Assembly (NCBI RefSeq): GCF_000224145.3
Contig: NC_020166.2
Span: 9,897,420-9,961,419 of the forward strand
Direction: 5' to 3'
Length of the DNA: 64,000 bases
Origin: Ciona intestinalis
Lineage: Eukaryota; Chordata; Ascidiacea; Phlebobranchia; Cionidae
Numbering within the stretch: the stretch's first letter is position 1; each line of letters starts with the position of its first letter. The position numbers and the translations under genes are program-made. This document shows, piece after piece, positions 48,378 through 63,300 of the stretch. Under the pieces are notes generated by a model. The model saw only the letters and a list, made by a program, of their open reading frames with translations. It did not search any database and was not told the origin of the DNA.

Positions 48378-51300
48378 GTTTTCCTTCAAATTACTTTTTC
48401 TTTCTGTTATCTTTTCCCTCTCGTTTGAAAGAAAACTGTTTACCCCACATAGTATAGCATATTACATGGCAACTCGTAAGCTGGTACGAGGTGAAGGAAA
48501 TAGAACACCTGTGTTATAACGACCGTCGTTCCCCTCTCACGTACGTAATTTGTATCCTCGTGGGGCGGATAACATATTCATTATAAACACGATGTTCTGT
48601 TTCATACACCACATGCCGCAGAATTGTATGTAAACCATAAACCAGCAAGCATTACAGTCTAGCAGTGGAGCGGTTATGTCCTATATATATTGTTGCCCCA
48701 TATTAACACCTGGTTTATTGTTATGAATGATTGTAACTTATCCTCACGTGGCGGATAACGACGGTTGTAATAGCACGCTTACAAGTTACTACCTATGTGC
48801 TTTTTGTTCTGGTCAAAGCTTTTATTTATATCGTAGCGACTGTAAACATAATTTAGAAGTGTAGCACCGACCGGGCCAGAACCGATTAACCCCAAATTAG
48901 CATTTCCGTTAGTTGGTAATTATTACGTCTAATTATTGCTTAACGAGTAACGCCTCAGTTCCTTTGTTATTTCCATTGTCTTTTGCCTCCAAACAAATTC
49001 CCGAACGCGCCGTGTTTTCTCTTTATTTTGTTGATTATGATACAACAACAGCAACCGGAAGCCCGCAAAGAAAAATCGGGAAAAAAGAAAAAGTTTTTGG
49101 TAAAAAAGAAACGAAATGGGAACGGCAGATCGTTGGATTGGAAAACTGTTAAAAAAGCAAAAAAGAAATCAGAAAAATCTCAAACCAAATCTTCCCCAAC
49201 TGAAAGCGAGGCTTCGGAAAAACATTATTTTATTGAAGAAAGTGAAGAGATGAACGGAATGAATGAGGTTTATTACGTCACAATGCCCCCTTCATACGTC
49301 ACGATTGCTCTTCAATGCAGATAAACGCTTCTCTACGTCATATTGAAACCGCTTTTGTCATTTTTTGTCATTGTTAAACATAAGTTGATTTATTTCATCT
49401 TACAGTGTTGCCAGGTGCATTCCGCTGCGGTGTTTCCAATTACATTTCATTGTTTTTTTATAAAACTTGTCAGGAATACTGCCTCGCCCATTTCTCGTTT
49501 CACCCAAATATTGTTATTGTATTCCGTAAAACATCTCTTTTTTAAGTAGTGCGTCGAAAATTTAAAGTCCTATACAAGTCGTCTTCATCAGGGTGAATCA
49601 TGAATGACACTAGGATTTACAGTTGTTATTCAAACTGATGAAGACAACCTCTATAGGACGTCGAAACGTCGCTACACCAATAAGTGCCAGAAGAACCATT
49701 TTACAAAACCCATTTAACATGCTATGCAGCAACATTATATAAATCTTTATTTATTATGGGCTAACAACGTTGTCTTGTCTCACAGGAAGGAATGTCTCAA
49801 GACAAATGGAAAGGGAAAGGGAACTTCATGACTCCGCAGATGATGCACGCGCTTAAGATGTCGCAGACACAAAGTCAGGTATGTGACGTCATAATCCTCA
49901 CACATCATAACAATCACATGACGTAATAATGACTCAGCACAAATACAAACAAAAATACAACAACGAAGTAAAAGGGCGAGGTTTCTCAGCTGCGGGAAAT
50001 TCCCTTGATGCAGCGCGAGTTCGAAAGAACACGGCAGTTCAGAGTTCGGTGAGCTCTCTACTACCACCTTCCGGTTCTCTCCGCCGGCTTAAACTCTCTT
50101 CCCACAAAGAAATCGTTTAAAATAAAAGGCTCCACAATTCCAGATAAAATATCACGAAAGTTTTGAGAAATCAAAAGGAACTTATACCCCGGTTAACGAA
50201 ACGCCTGAACTTCATCGAATACGTTGCCAAAAACACCTCAGTGACGTAAGTATGACGTCACGATGACGTACACCTACAGCCACTCCCTTAAAACTTCTCT
50301 TTCTACACAAACACACGCACTCCGTCTTTTTCCACCGCTTCATAATCTTCCCATCATCTCTCTTACTTTACCCTTCCCATCTTTTCCCCGACTTAGCTTG
50401 AGTATCAGCGCGAAATGAAAGAGTTGCAAGGCAAATACAACCTCGACGCTTGTCTGCCCGACCTCCCTGAAATCGAGATTGCTAAACAAGCTGGAATACT
50501 CGCGAGCAAGGTTCGGGTCTTTTAAGCTTTCCTTTATTCTTACCTCTACTTTTGCACACATGGCCCACTATAGAGATGTATCTCTGATGTATCTTTAGTA
50601 GGCCATGTCGCACCCGTCGATTTTTTTTTTTTTTCAAGTTTCCGTTTACAATTTTTACTTCGGCACACTCTCAGTTTTATTATTTAAGCACTTCTTCTAC
50701 TTTTGCACCCGTTCACTTTTATTTAGATTCATGCACCACATATTTTGCACATTTCCAGTGTGTTTTGTATAACCTATTTCCTTTGCTCGTGTTTGATTTT
50801 CTTTCATACGGGTGCTTTCAAAAATATTCGCGTATTTTTCCATTGCTTGACCTTTATGAAGTAACCCTTCATTTGTGACGTAACAAACCGCATGGTGAGG
50901 TGTGAAGATTCTTGGGTGAGTTCATGACGTAACATTAACACAAGAAACCTTGCTGACGTCACCACCTGATTACAGACGGCATATAGAAGTGGTTTGTCCG
51001 ACGTATTGGATCGGTTCAAAGGTTTTCAACGGCTTGAATATAAGGACTACGCCGACGTTCAAAGGAGTTTGAAAGCGGCAGAAATCTCGGATGTAAGTTT
51101 AATTTAATCGCGCGCTATCGCAATAAAGACGTTATAAAAATGACCGCGCAAAAGTTGCCATACCGGCGTAGACAGATCGACGAAATAACTGAGTTTCAAT
51201 GTTTCGGTCATCGACACGATGACGTCAAAGTCTTGATGTCATAAGTCTGACGTCATGCCTGCCGATACTTATGCGTTAATATGTGGACCGAAGTACGTGA

Positions 51301-54300
51301 TAGGTTTTTGTGTAACAGGTTAATAATCCCAACGAACGCTGATTTGACGGAGCAATCAATACGTTTAAATACCTTCTAGCAATATAAGAGGAAAGAACCG
51401 TTGCCTAACAACCAGGTCGATCGTTCAAAAAACTTTCCAATAAAATTCTTGATATGTATAAGATTAAGTCATGTCTGTTACGTCTCTCCTTTCGAAATGA
51501 ACAGCCGCATGCGTCTTTTATACCAATGCATAAAAACACTCTAGGGGGTTAACTAGCACTCCTTGCAACCCCTAAACTTTGCGCCTATGTTAGACCCGTT
51601 ATAATGAATTTCTCTAAATTTAACCAAAATTATGTACAGAAAAATTACAAGGAAGATTGGGAGTATGACAAAAGCAACGTGTGTTACCCTGCCACACTTA
51701 CGAGCACCTATGATGCAAATACCAAGGCTCAAAGGAATGCTAGTAATGTGAGTGTATATTATAGGCACATAATATTTCCATACAACATAAAGCATATCTA
51801 TTTCTTTTCGGATAAGGACCTACACTAAGGGACTAACGATTTGACTCACAAAGTCACTTATATGGTAACTTAAAAGCTGGCACGAGGTGCATGAAATAGA
51901 ACACCGTGTTGGCTGCTAGTGATATAGGTGTTTTTCAATGTTGCCTTACCATATAATATCCATAAACCGCATCCGCTTCTATTTGGATGAGGTCCCACAG
52001 AAGATACTTCAGGGGACCAAAGATTTAAGCTAAATTTATAGGGATTTAGATTTATTCTATCACCCCAAACATTTTCTACATAGAATATATCCCATACTTT
52101 TACACATGTATTTACCAACTATCGTTTTGCCGTTGATTCCCTTGTCTTTATATTTTAAATAATATGATTTTCGCTATCTTTTTTCGAAGAGAAAATTTAA
52201 AATTAATGTTATGTTATAACTTTGTGTATTTTCAGAAATATTATAAAGAAGGTTTGTCAAAAAGTCTTGAGAATGTGCATTATGATGTCACTAAGACAGA
52301 GTTGTACAAGAAAATCCAAGACCATTTGAAAGCAACCAGCAGTGTAAGTTTAATGTAACTACATGTGGAAATAATATTTCCCATGTTTTCCATGCACATG
52401 ATCTTATAATCTATTTATGTGAACTTACTCTGCATACCCGAAATTAAAAGTGCATGCTGCAAAAATCTCATACCAAATAAAACGAACTTGTTTCTTCACA
52501 GAATGAATATAAATCTGCTTATGAGAAGAATAAAGCCAACTACACCCCGATACCCTACACACCAGACATGATTCGGTTTAGAGCTCTGAGCAATGTCATG
52601 AATTGGGTAAGCTTCGCTTATACTTATGCACATTACAACTAATGGCCTACATGTTAGATGTAATGACCGTACTTTTTATTCGTCAGTTTAATTAGTTATG
52701 TTTATGAACCTGTGTGTTTCATATGTGTGTTTTAATGACTGTCCATTCATTCTTAAAATATATAGAATACATTCTTTCCACTGTAATAAGAAAAATAGAA
52801 ATAAAATTCTAACAGTATATATATATATATATATATTAGTTGTTTTTGGCTTAAATGGAAACGTCAGTTTCTTTCTAATAAAAGACTGACGAACCCAGTT
52901 GGGCAAATTATTTACCTTTTTTATTTAAATGGGAGCGTTTGGTGCAAATGAATATTAGGAATATTATATCTCACCAGTCTGACATAATAACTTTTACTTT
53001 TTACAGAACATGTACACAGCTGAGGCTCGAAAGTTATGGGAACATTATCATCTTGTTGTCCCAATCCCCATCATTGCTCAAGCTTTGCAAGTATGTCTGT
53101 TTTAATAGAATGTCAATTATTTATCTTTGTGTGGGAAGACTGTTTCGACAACCCATTGGTGGTCACTGGGTTAGAGCAACTGCCTATTCTACTTTTGTGT
53201 GATTGGGACACTTGACAGCAATTGCTCCAATCCAGCAGTTCTATATGGACTGTTTAAAAATTGTCAAAATACAATAAAGAAAATGAAAAAGAAACAAAAA
53301 TAATTACTAACAAAGTTACACTTCAGTAACTTGTAAGTGGGCATGATGTGAATGAAATAGCACACATGTGTTATAACTACCGTCGCCATGCAAGGATATG
53401 TAAATTACATTCATAATGATCCATTAATGTTGCGTAGACTGCCAAGATGACATCACAGAAGTGGTACAAAGCAGATTTCAAGCGTGATTGCATCGGAAAA
53501 TCAGGACCAGCTGATATAATACATTACCCGCAATTACAACAAGCAAGAAAAGCTGCAGGGTTTGCAAGCAAGGTGAAAATATTTCAGTTTTACTAAAATT
53601 TGTGTAGAAATATAGGTCAAACTAAGGAATTCTGATGATACTTGAAATGTTACAAAGATCTATCAGTTTTTATTAAACATATTGTAGTAATATGTGTATT
53701 GAAAAATACTGTAGAAATATATGTGCAACTGAAATACTGTGAAAATTCTAAAAATGTTATAGAAATATATTGTTTTGTTATTAACATACTGAAGTAATAT
53801 ATTTGTATTGCAACTGCCGGCGCCGTGGCGTAGTGGTTAGCGCGCCTAAGTTACATTCATTCATTCATACATTTATTCACTATAAACATTTATTCACTAT
53901 ATTATGTAAATATATAAAAGTAATAATAGAATGATCATTTTCTGATAAATATTTGATACAATCTTTAACTAAAATTTTGTTTTACAGGTTGAATATACCA
54001 AAGCTGCTGATAAAGCAAAGTCTCATTATACCCTTGCACCCGATGCCCCTGATTTTATTCGAGCAAAAAAGGCGGCTGAATCCAGTAATGTGAGTTTTGG
54101 TTTTAACCAGTCATAAAATCTGTTACAGTCTATTTCCCAACTTTTTTACTGTTTTCTACTTAATTTTATAGTGAATCACATCACTTATTTATCTTAAGTG
54201 CTTAAATCATAAATTTTTTTAGTTAGTTTAAATACCCACTTAACAGTCCATAGTTATGACACACTCAACTTAATTTTTTACTATTTAGGCAGGTAATAAC

Positions 54301-57300
54301 AGAGGTGTTTTTGTTTTATGCCATTCTACACATTCAATACCCTGCATTAGAAGTTGTGAATTTCCACAATCTTAGATCAACATAGAACATAAGAGCCTGT
54401 GCATAGTTTACAATTTTCTTAATTTTTAAAAATTTTAGTTTAAAACTAAACCATCACTGTTCGTGCTAGCATCCTTCACTTTGTGCCCAAACTTATATGC
54501 CACAATTTAATCAATCTTTGTTACAGATCAAGTACAAGCAGCAGAAAGCGAAGACGATTGCTGACTTCCAAGGTTACCAACGTCTTGATCCCAGCATGCA
54601 CCCTGTACTTGTGAAAACTAACAAAACACCAAGCGATGTGAGGATAAAAATAAGATAAATATTTCTACTTTGTTTCCGGAAAAACTTTATGTTTTAGTTT
54701 ATCAATTAATATGTTCTTTATTGTTGTATCAGGGATAAATGCAAATAGATTTTATACTTTTTATAATTTAATAATTTCATCATTCGCTAGTACACCAAAA
54801 GACAAATATAATTCCGCAGTTTCAAAATCATTTTTACTCTTTCAAAATAAAAATTTACTCTTTTTTAACAGCAATCATTCAACAATTAAATAGTATGCAT
54901 TTAACAATCTTTTGATGTCCTTTATACTTTTTGAATTAATATTTTCTTTAATGTTGCACAGCTTGTGTTTCTTCTGAAGAATTTATATAATATATGTTAT
55001 TTATTTTTACTTTCGCTTCCAGAAAGAGTATAAGGAAGATTGGGAATACGATAAACAAGTGATCTACTACCCTGTACATATGACACCAGGTTACGAACAA
55101 ACTGCTGAGGTTAAACAAGTCCAAAAAGATGTAAGTACCTAACATTTCCCAGGCTACAGGGTCTTGTGTAAAATAGAAATAATCCCATTAAAATTGCCTA
55201 TTTTAATGGCACGGTCAGAGAACTCATGGTATGTCAGGCCCTGTCCATTTTTTTCTGCTTTTGTAACTAATGCCTGTAATTAATTATATTTGTATAATGT
55301 CTTCTTTTCTTCGATATATTGTAATTGGATACCAATATTTAAACTGATGGTGGTTGAAGTGTTATATAAATTGCAGAAAGCTTGATAAACTTGTAGTTCT
55401 GAAGACAAAATAACAAATAACTTTTATGATATTTACTGTTTAGGAGTTAACACATTTAATAGTAACTATTTTTGTTCTTCAGTCATACTACAAGAAAGAA
55501 TTTGAGAAGAACAAAGCCAAGAACAAGTTTGATGTCACCACAACTTCCAGATATGCTGACATGAAAGCTGACATGACATCCGATGTAAGAAAATAATTTA
55601 ATGCAAGTTTGATTTGGCATGCCTAACGTTTGTGCCATTACAGGTGAAATACAAGAATGAATATGAAAAGAACAGAGGAAGAAATCACACGGAGATTCCA
55701 GAAACTCATGAGATGAGTTTATCACATAAGCTTCAACCAGTTCTTAGCAAAAAACAATACACCCAAAAATCAAAAGAACAACAGAAAAATGTCCACGTTG
55801 GTTCAGGTTAGAATTTGATTTGTATTTGTTACTATTGTAGCACATATATTGGGGTAATGGGCGAAACTCATACCCAAGCACCTAGCATGATTCTTCCTAT
55901 GATATGGGTTCAATGTTCGTCGCTGCTCCATTTTGAGGGTGTATGTGTCCTTGGGCAAGACTCTTAATGGTAAATGCTCCAACCCAGCGATTAGTAATGG
56001 GTTGTCGAAGTTGTCAGCCTCTCAAAAAAAAATTATCACCCACAATTTTACATACATGGTAACTCATAAGGTAGCACGAAGTGTATGAAACAAAACATGC
56101 GTGTTGTTTTTTTCGCCCAGCGAGCATAACGCAAATTACATTTATAATAAGTGTTCGTTGCATTTATTGTATTCAAGTCTTTCTATTAAAAGATGTGCAA
56201 GACATCAGCCATGCTGTGGAGAAACAAAAACAAGCCTCGAAAAACAGTTACAAGACTGACTACAAGCAGAATGTGGTAGGAAAACCCCCCTCTGATGTCA
56301 CAGCTGCTTATCCTGAGCACGACTTGCACAAAAAGATGACACATCTCACTAGCAAGGTATGGCTAAGAAATTATGTATTTATTTCACCATAAAAATATAA
56401 AGTTCTTGTCACCCACATTTTAGTGAGCACCTCATTTCTGGTTAGATTCGATATTTCTGGTTAGATTCGATTTTCTGGTTAGATGTGATACCATCTTTGG
56501 TAAAGGGCTAACTCTGGGTATTATGGTAATGGGCCAATCTAAATCATTATAATAATAGAATAGTATTATAAAAGCCTAAATCATTATAATAAATGAAAAT
56601 AATATAAGAACCAAAACTCATGGATGTTTGAATAATGGGACAGCTCTGGTTTAAATTAATGGGCATTGGGGGTAACGGCCAACTCTGGTCTAAATCTTAG
56701 GTTCCTGTATCTCTTTAATAGAACTCCACCTATATAGAATTTAAACATTTCATAAACATGTTATGTGATTTAGCCGGAATACACAAAGGAAGCTGAAAAG
56801 TTACGTCAAAGCAACAATCTCCCACCTGACCATCCAGATTTTGCAAGAGCAAGGCAATCAGCAATGAATGCTAGTGATGTAAGTCCCAGTTGTAATAGGG
56901 ATGATGTTAATACACAACAGTATTGCTATGCTTTGTTGGGCCAAATCCGGGCTGAATCCTAGGTCCTCGAACAAAAAAAAATCACTGATAAAGAATAGAG
57001 CTGCTGTGCTTTTACAGTTTGTTTCCAAACCAACGCAAATATCATATAGCAAAGATTTGTCAACCCAACTTCTGAACCTAACTTTTACAAAAACAATCAA
57101 AAGTCTTTGTATAAACCACTGCGTTTGACAACCAAATTAAGTCAAACAACATGCTACAAGTTTGAACAGTTTGATACCAGCACATTTAAAAAACAATCAG
57201 AATTTTCTGTGCAATAAGTTCCCAATTTAAGTCAATAACACTAATATTCCCTGTCCATCAAAAACAATAAACTATGCAATTTGAAACTTTTAAACGTGTT

Positions 57301-60300
57301 TCTGTTATCAGATCGAATACACCAAGCAGAAGAAGGAAGCCATTGATACTTACAGAGGTTTCCAAACTATGGACAGCAGAGATCACCCAGTAGTTCAACA
57401 AGCCAGTAAAGCTTCTCAACTTATGTCAGATGTGAGTCACATAATTTTTCATACATGTTGGATTCTATTCTATATGGTTAAGGTCCTTGAGATATTGGAT
57501 TAAACACATTTATGTTGCTTGTTGCAACCTCAAAATAAGGTTGAACAACATAGGCGTTATTACGTTGTACAATATTACCACTATGTGGTCAATACACAGC
57601 ACACTAAAGTCTAGAGAAAGGTCAGAGTACACAAGCCAACTCAAAAGCAACCTTGTGCAATAAATGTTTAGAACAAAGCGGGATAAGCCTAGAGTGAACA
57701 AACAGTTAACAACATTGGTGTTACAGAAAAACTATAGAGAAGATTGGGAGTACGATAAACAAGTGGTTTACTATCCAGTTCATATCACCCCTGCTTATGA
57801 ACAAGCTGCTGATGTCAAGAAAGTTCAAAGTGATGTAAGTATGGCATCAGCCTATGTTGTTGTTGATTACATATAATGTATTGTGGATTCTTCAGGCAAC
57901 TTACAAAGAGGGTTACAACAAGGGGAAAGACAAGAACAAATATGACGTAACAACTACTGAAAAATACATGGCTGCCAAAGAATTGGAGAACACTTCATCT
58001 GATGTTAGTATCAATTTGTATTATTACGTCACTATTTACACATTAATGTTACTGTTTCGCCATAGGTAAAGTACAAGAGCGCTTATGAGATGAACAAAGG
58101 GAAAAATCAAACTTCAATTCCAGAAACTCATGAAATGAGTCTATCTAAGGAGCTTCAACCAGTTCTTAGCAAAAAACAATACACTCAAAAGTCAAAGGAG
58201 CAACAACAACATGTCCATGTTGGTTCAGGTAAATATTGGATAACCTTCATTAAAAATACTCTGCTAATACCACTGTGCTTTTTTATCCAGATGTGCAAGA
58301 GATATCACATGCAGTATCAACACAACAGCAAGCATCAAAGCAAGTTTACAAGAAAGATTACAAGAAGAACATTGTTGGAAGGGGACCTCAGGATCCAGTG
58401 CAAGCTTATCCTGAGCATGACCAACACAGAAAAGCAACTAACTTAACCAGCTCGGTAAGTATATAAACTCTGTCAATGTATTTTCTTTAAATGTAACTCA
58501 TTTATTCTTATGTGGCGTGACATAACACTTGGATGTTCTGTTTTTTGTTATACTATCTGGATTTTCTCTGATTGAGAATGACCCAAATTCTTGATAAAAA
58601 TAATGACACAGTAATATCTAAACAAAAATGTTTACTATTCCATCTCTAAACATTAATAAATATAAAATTAAAAAAAAAAAAAAACTACCCCTTTACATAA
58701 AGCTGTTGCAATATCTATTATTCAAATAAATATAAATAAATTTGGGGCAGAAGTGCACCGGTGTTCCCCCTTAAAGTTGGCGACTTATAATTTACCTATA
58801 ATTGTTGTTTAGGCGGATTATCACAAGGATGCAGAAGAGATGATGCATCACCACACTCTTCCAGTTGATGCTCCTGAGTTTATAAGAGCAAAAGAAGCTG
58901 CAAAGATAGCAAGCAATGTAAGTCATATTATAACATAATACTTTACATATCTTTTCGAAAAACAATAGCAAAAAGATCATATTATTTAACAAACAAAGAG
59001 AATGGAATCAACAGCAGTACACTAGTCATTAAACACGCTATGAATAAGAATGAGAAAAAGTGTCAGTATATATCAGTACAAACCTAACAACCAATATGTA
59101 TAACAGGTTGCGTTCATCTTCTTGAAACTGATCAGAATTTTTTCTTTTGTACAAGTAACAAACTATATTAATTTGATCAAATCAAGTGTTACACATTTAC
59201 ATACATTTCGTATTTCATTAGTTGGAATATCAAAAGCAAAAGAAGGAAGTGATTGACAAGTACAGAGGATTCCAAACCATGGACAGCAGTGACCATCCTA
59301 TTGTACAACAAGGAATTAAAGTTGCTGAAATGGTTTCAAATGTAAGTTGAAACCACTTTGTGGCAATGCTAAACTTAGACTTACACTTAGAGCTCAGGTT
59401 CCTAACTGTGTTGAATACTAGGACTTCACTCCAATATATTTAACGCATACTTGTATATAGTGCTGAAATGGTTTCTAATGTATGTAATATACAGTATATA
59501 TAAGACTTTAGCAAGCTATAACTTAAAATTCTAATGGTGTTTATTAGATTCCATACAAAGAAGATTGGGATTATGACAAACAGAACGTTTACTATCCAGT
59601 TCATATCACTCCTGGTTATGAACAAGCCGCTGATGTCAAAAAAGTTCAAAGTGATGTAAGTATGATACCAGGAGTAAAATATAAATGGAACTAATTCTGA
59701 TGTGGGTATTTCAGGCAACTTACAAAGAGGGTTACAACAAAGGAAAAGACAAGAACAAATATGACGTAACAGCTACTGAAAAATACATGGCTGCCAAAGA
59801 ATTGGAGAACACTTCATCTGATGTTAGTTATAAATTATCATTATTTTGAACATAGTTTCTAATAATAACATCGCAGGTAAAGTACAAGAGTGCATATGAG
59901 ATGAACAAAGGAAAGAATCAAACTTCGATTCCAGAAACTCATGAGATGACTTTGTCAAAGGAGCTTCAACCAGTTCTTAGCAAAAAACAATACACTCAAA
60001 AATCAAAGGATCAGCAAAAAAATGTTCACGTTGGTTCAGGTAAACTTATTGTTAACTTTTTAACTGTGTATTATTTACAAGGTAAATTTTCCAGATGTGC
60101 AAGAGATATCACATGCAGTATCAACACAACAGCAAGCATCAAAGCAAGTTTACAAGGAAGATTTTAACAAAAATATTGTTGGGAAAGGACCTCAGGATCC
60201 AGCTAAATCCTATCCGGAATATGATCTTCTTAGAGAAGTTTCTAAACAAGCTAGCAAGGTTAATGACTGAATATACGTGTTGGGTTATTTACAACAACTA

Positions 60301-63300
60301 TCATCATTTGTTAATAACTAAATATCACATTAAACATGCTTTGTAGTCTGAGTATGTGAGAGAGGCTGACAAGATGATGCACACCCACAATCTTCCACTT
60401 GATTATCCAGAGTTTGTCAGAGCAAAGGAGAATGCTATTAATGCCAGTGATGTAAGTACCAAGACTAATACTAAAGTGTAATTTATAGCAGCTTTAATCC
60501 AAGCATTCACAAGTACAAAGCATGATTTATAAAGAAAAGTATTTACTAATAAACCTTCGATTTAGCGACAATATCAAAAGCAAAAGAAGGAAGTGATTGA
60601 CAAATACAGAGGATTCCAAACCATGGACAGCAGTGACCATCCTATTGTACAACAAGGAATTAAAGTTGCTGAAATGGTTTCAAATGTAAGCTATAATCAT
60701 TATGTAATAATGGCTTACTTACATCTAGTCGTTTATAACTCATGTGTGTTGAATGCTAGGACTTACTCGAATGAATATAAAGTAGCATTTACTTTAGACA
60801 TATATGCTCATAATAACTGTCCGTAATAGATCCCATACAAAGAAGATTGGGATTATGACAAGCAAAATGTTTACTATCCAGTTCATATCACTCCTGGTTA
60901 TGAACAAGCTGCTGATGTCAAGAAAGTTCAAAGTGATGTAAGTATGATACCAGGAGTAAAATATAAATGGAACTAATTCTAATGTGGGTATTTCAGGCAA
61001 CTTACAAAGAGGGTTACAATAAAGAAAAGGACAAGAACAAATATGATGTAACAGCTACTGAACAATACAAATTTGCAAAGGAATTAGAAAACACCTCATC
61101 TAACGTAAGTGTGTCGGTTTAATTTGTACATCATGAGGATAACTTTGTTGTGTATCAGGTGAACTACAAGAATGAATATGAAAAGAACAAAGGGAAGAAT
61201 CAAACTTCGATTCCAGAAACTCATGAGATGAGTTTATCAAAAGAGCTTCAACCAGTTCTTAGCAAAAAACAATACACTCAGAAGTCTAAGGATCAACAAA
61301 AAAATGTTCATGTTGGTTCAGGTAGACCCCCTCTTAACTTAAGATTTTTGTATTATTTACACAAATATTTCTCCAGATGTGCAAGAGATCTCACGCGCAG
61401 TATCAACACAACAGCAAGCATCAAAGCAAGTTTACAAGGAAGATTTCAACAAAAATATTGTTGGGAAAGGACCTCAGGATCCAGCTAAATCTTATCCTGA
61501 ATATGATCTTCTTAGAGAAGTTTCTAAACAAGCTAGCAAGGTAATATTTAAACAACTTCTAAGGGATATTATACTTCATGTTTGTACAAATTTTTTACAC
61601 AACTGTTGTTTTAGGCTGAATATGTGAGAGAAGCTGACAAGATGATGCACACCCATAATCTTCCCCTTGATTATCCAGAGTTTGTCAGAGCAAAGGAGAA
61701 TGCTATCAATGCAAGTGATGTGAGTGTAACAACATCAGCTGTTTGGATAAAAGAACTTTAAATATATAATCATTACCTTTACATTTCAGCGACAATATCA
61801 AAAGCAAAAGAAGGAAGTGATTGACAAATACAGAGGATTCCAAACCATGGACAGCAGTGACCATCCTATTGTACAACAAGGAATCAAAGTTGCTGAAATG
61901 GTTTCAAATGTAAGTTGCAAACAGCTAAGACACCATCAATGTTGTATTATAATCTAATGACACATTTTAATAGATCCCGTACAAAGAAGATTGGGATTAT
62001 GACAAACAAAATGTTTACTATCCAGTTCATATCACTCCTGGTTATGAACAAGCCGCTGATGTCAAGAAAGTTCAAAGTGATGTAAGTTTAACATCATAAA
62101 AGCAGTTTCAAAACAAACTCATGACACCACTGTTTTATGTTTTAGACAAATTACAAGGAGGGCTACAACAAAGAGAAAGATAAGAACAAGTTCAATGTCA
62201 CAGATACTGAACAATATAAGTTTAATAAAGAATTAGACAACACTTCCTCAAATGTAAGTTAATGCAGCTGGATATTAAGAAGTTGTTGCATTGTATTTTC
62301 ATCCCTATATTTTGTTCTTAGACGAACTACAAAAGTGAGTATGAGAAGAACAAGGGAAAGAATCAAACTTCGATTCCAGAAACTTATGAGATGACTTTAT
62401 CAAAGGAGCTTCAACCAGTTCTTAGCAAAAAACAATACACTCAAAAATCCAAGGAGCAACAACAACATGTCCATGTTGGTTCAGGTAAATATTGGATAAC
62501 CTTCATTAAAAATACTCTGCTAATACCACTGTGCTTTTTTATCCAGATGTGCAAGAGATATCACATGCAGTATCAACACAACAACAAGCATCAAAGCAAG
62601 TTTACAAGGAGGATTTCAAGAAGAACATTGTTGGAAAAGGACCCCAGGATCCAGCTAAATCCTATCCTGAATATGATCTTCTTAGACAAGTTTCTAAACA
62701 AGCTAGCAAGGTGCTTTATAAATTACAATGAAGAAACTTATGTTTAAAGTCTGTATGAGTCTAAATCTTTACATAACGCAACACAGGCTGAATATGTGAG
62801 AGAAGCTGACAAGATGATGCACACCCACAATCTTCCACTTGATTATCCAGAGTTTGTCAGAGCAAAGGAGAATGCTATTAATGCCAGTGATGTGAGTGTA
62901 ACAACATTCGTACCATAATTGTTGTCTTTTAATCAGTTAATTTATATTGTTTATTTTTAGCGACAATATCAGAAGCAAAAGAAGGAAGTGATTGACAAGT
63001 ACAGAGGGTTCCAAACCATGGACAGCAGTGACCATCCTATCGTACAACAAGGAATCAAAGTTGCTGAAATGGTTTCTAATGTAAGTAATGTAGAATTCAT
63101 ATAGATTCATTTATTTTAACAGCAAATTCTCATGACATGTTACAATAGATCCCATACAAAGAAGATTGGGATTATGACAAACAGAATGTTTACTATCCAG
63201 TTCATATCACTCCTGGTTATGAACAAGCTGCAGATGTCAAGAAAGTTCAAAGTGATGTAAGTATTATATAATTAAAGTTTGAACTCCACAAATACTTGCA

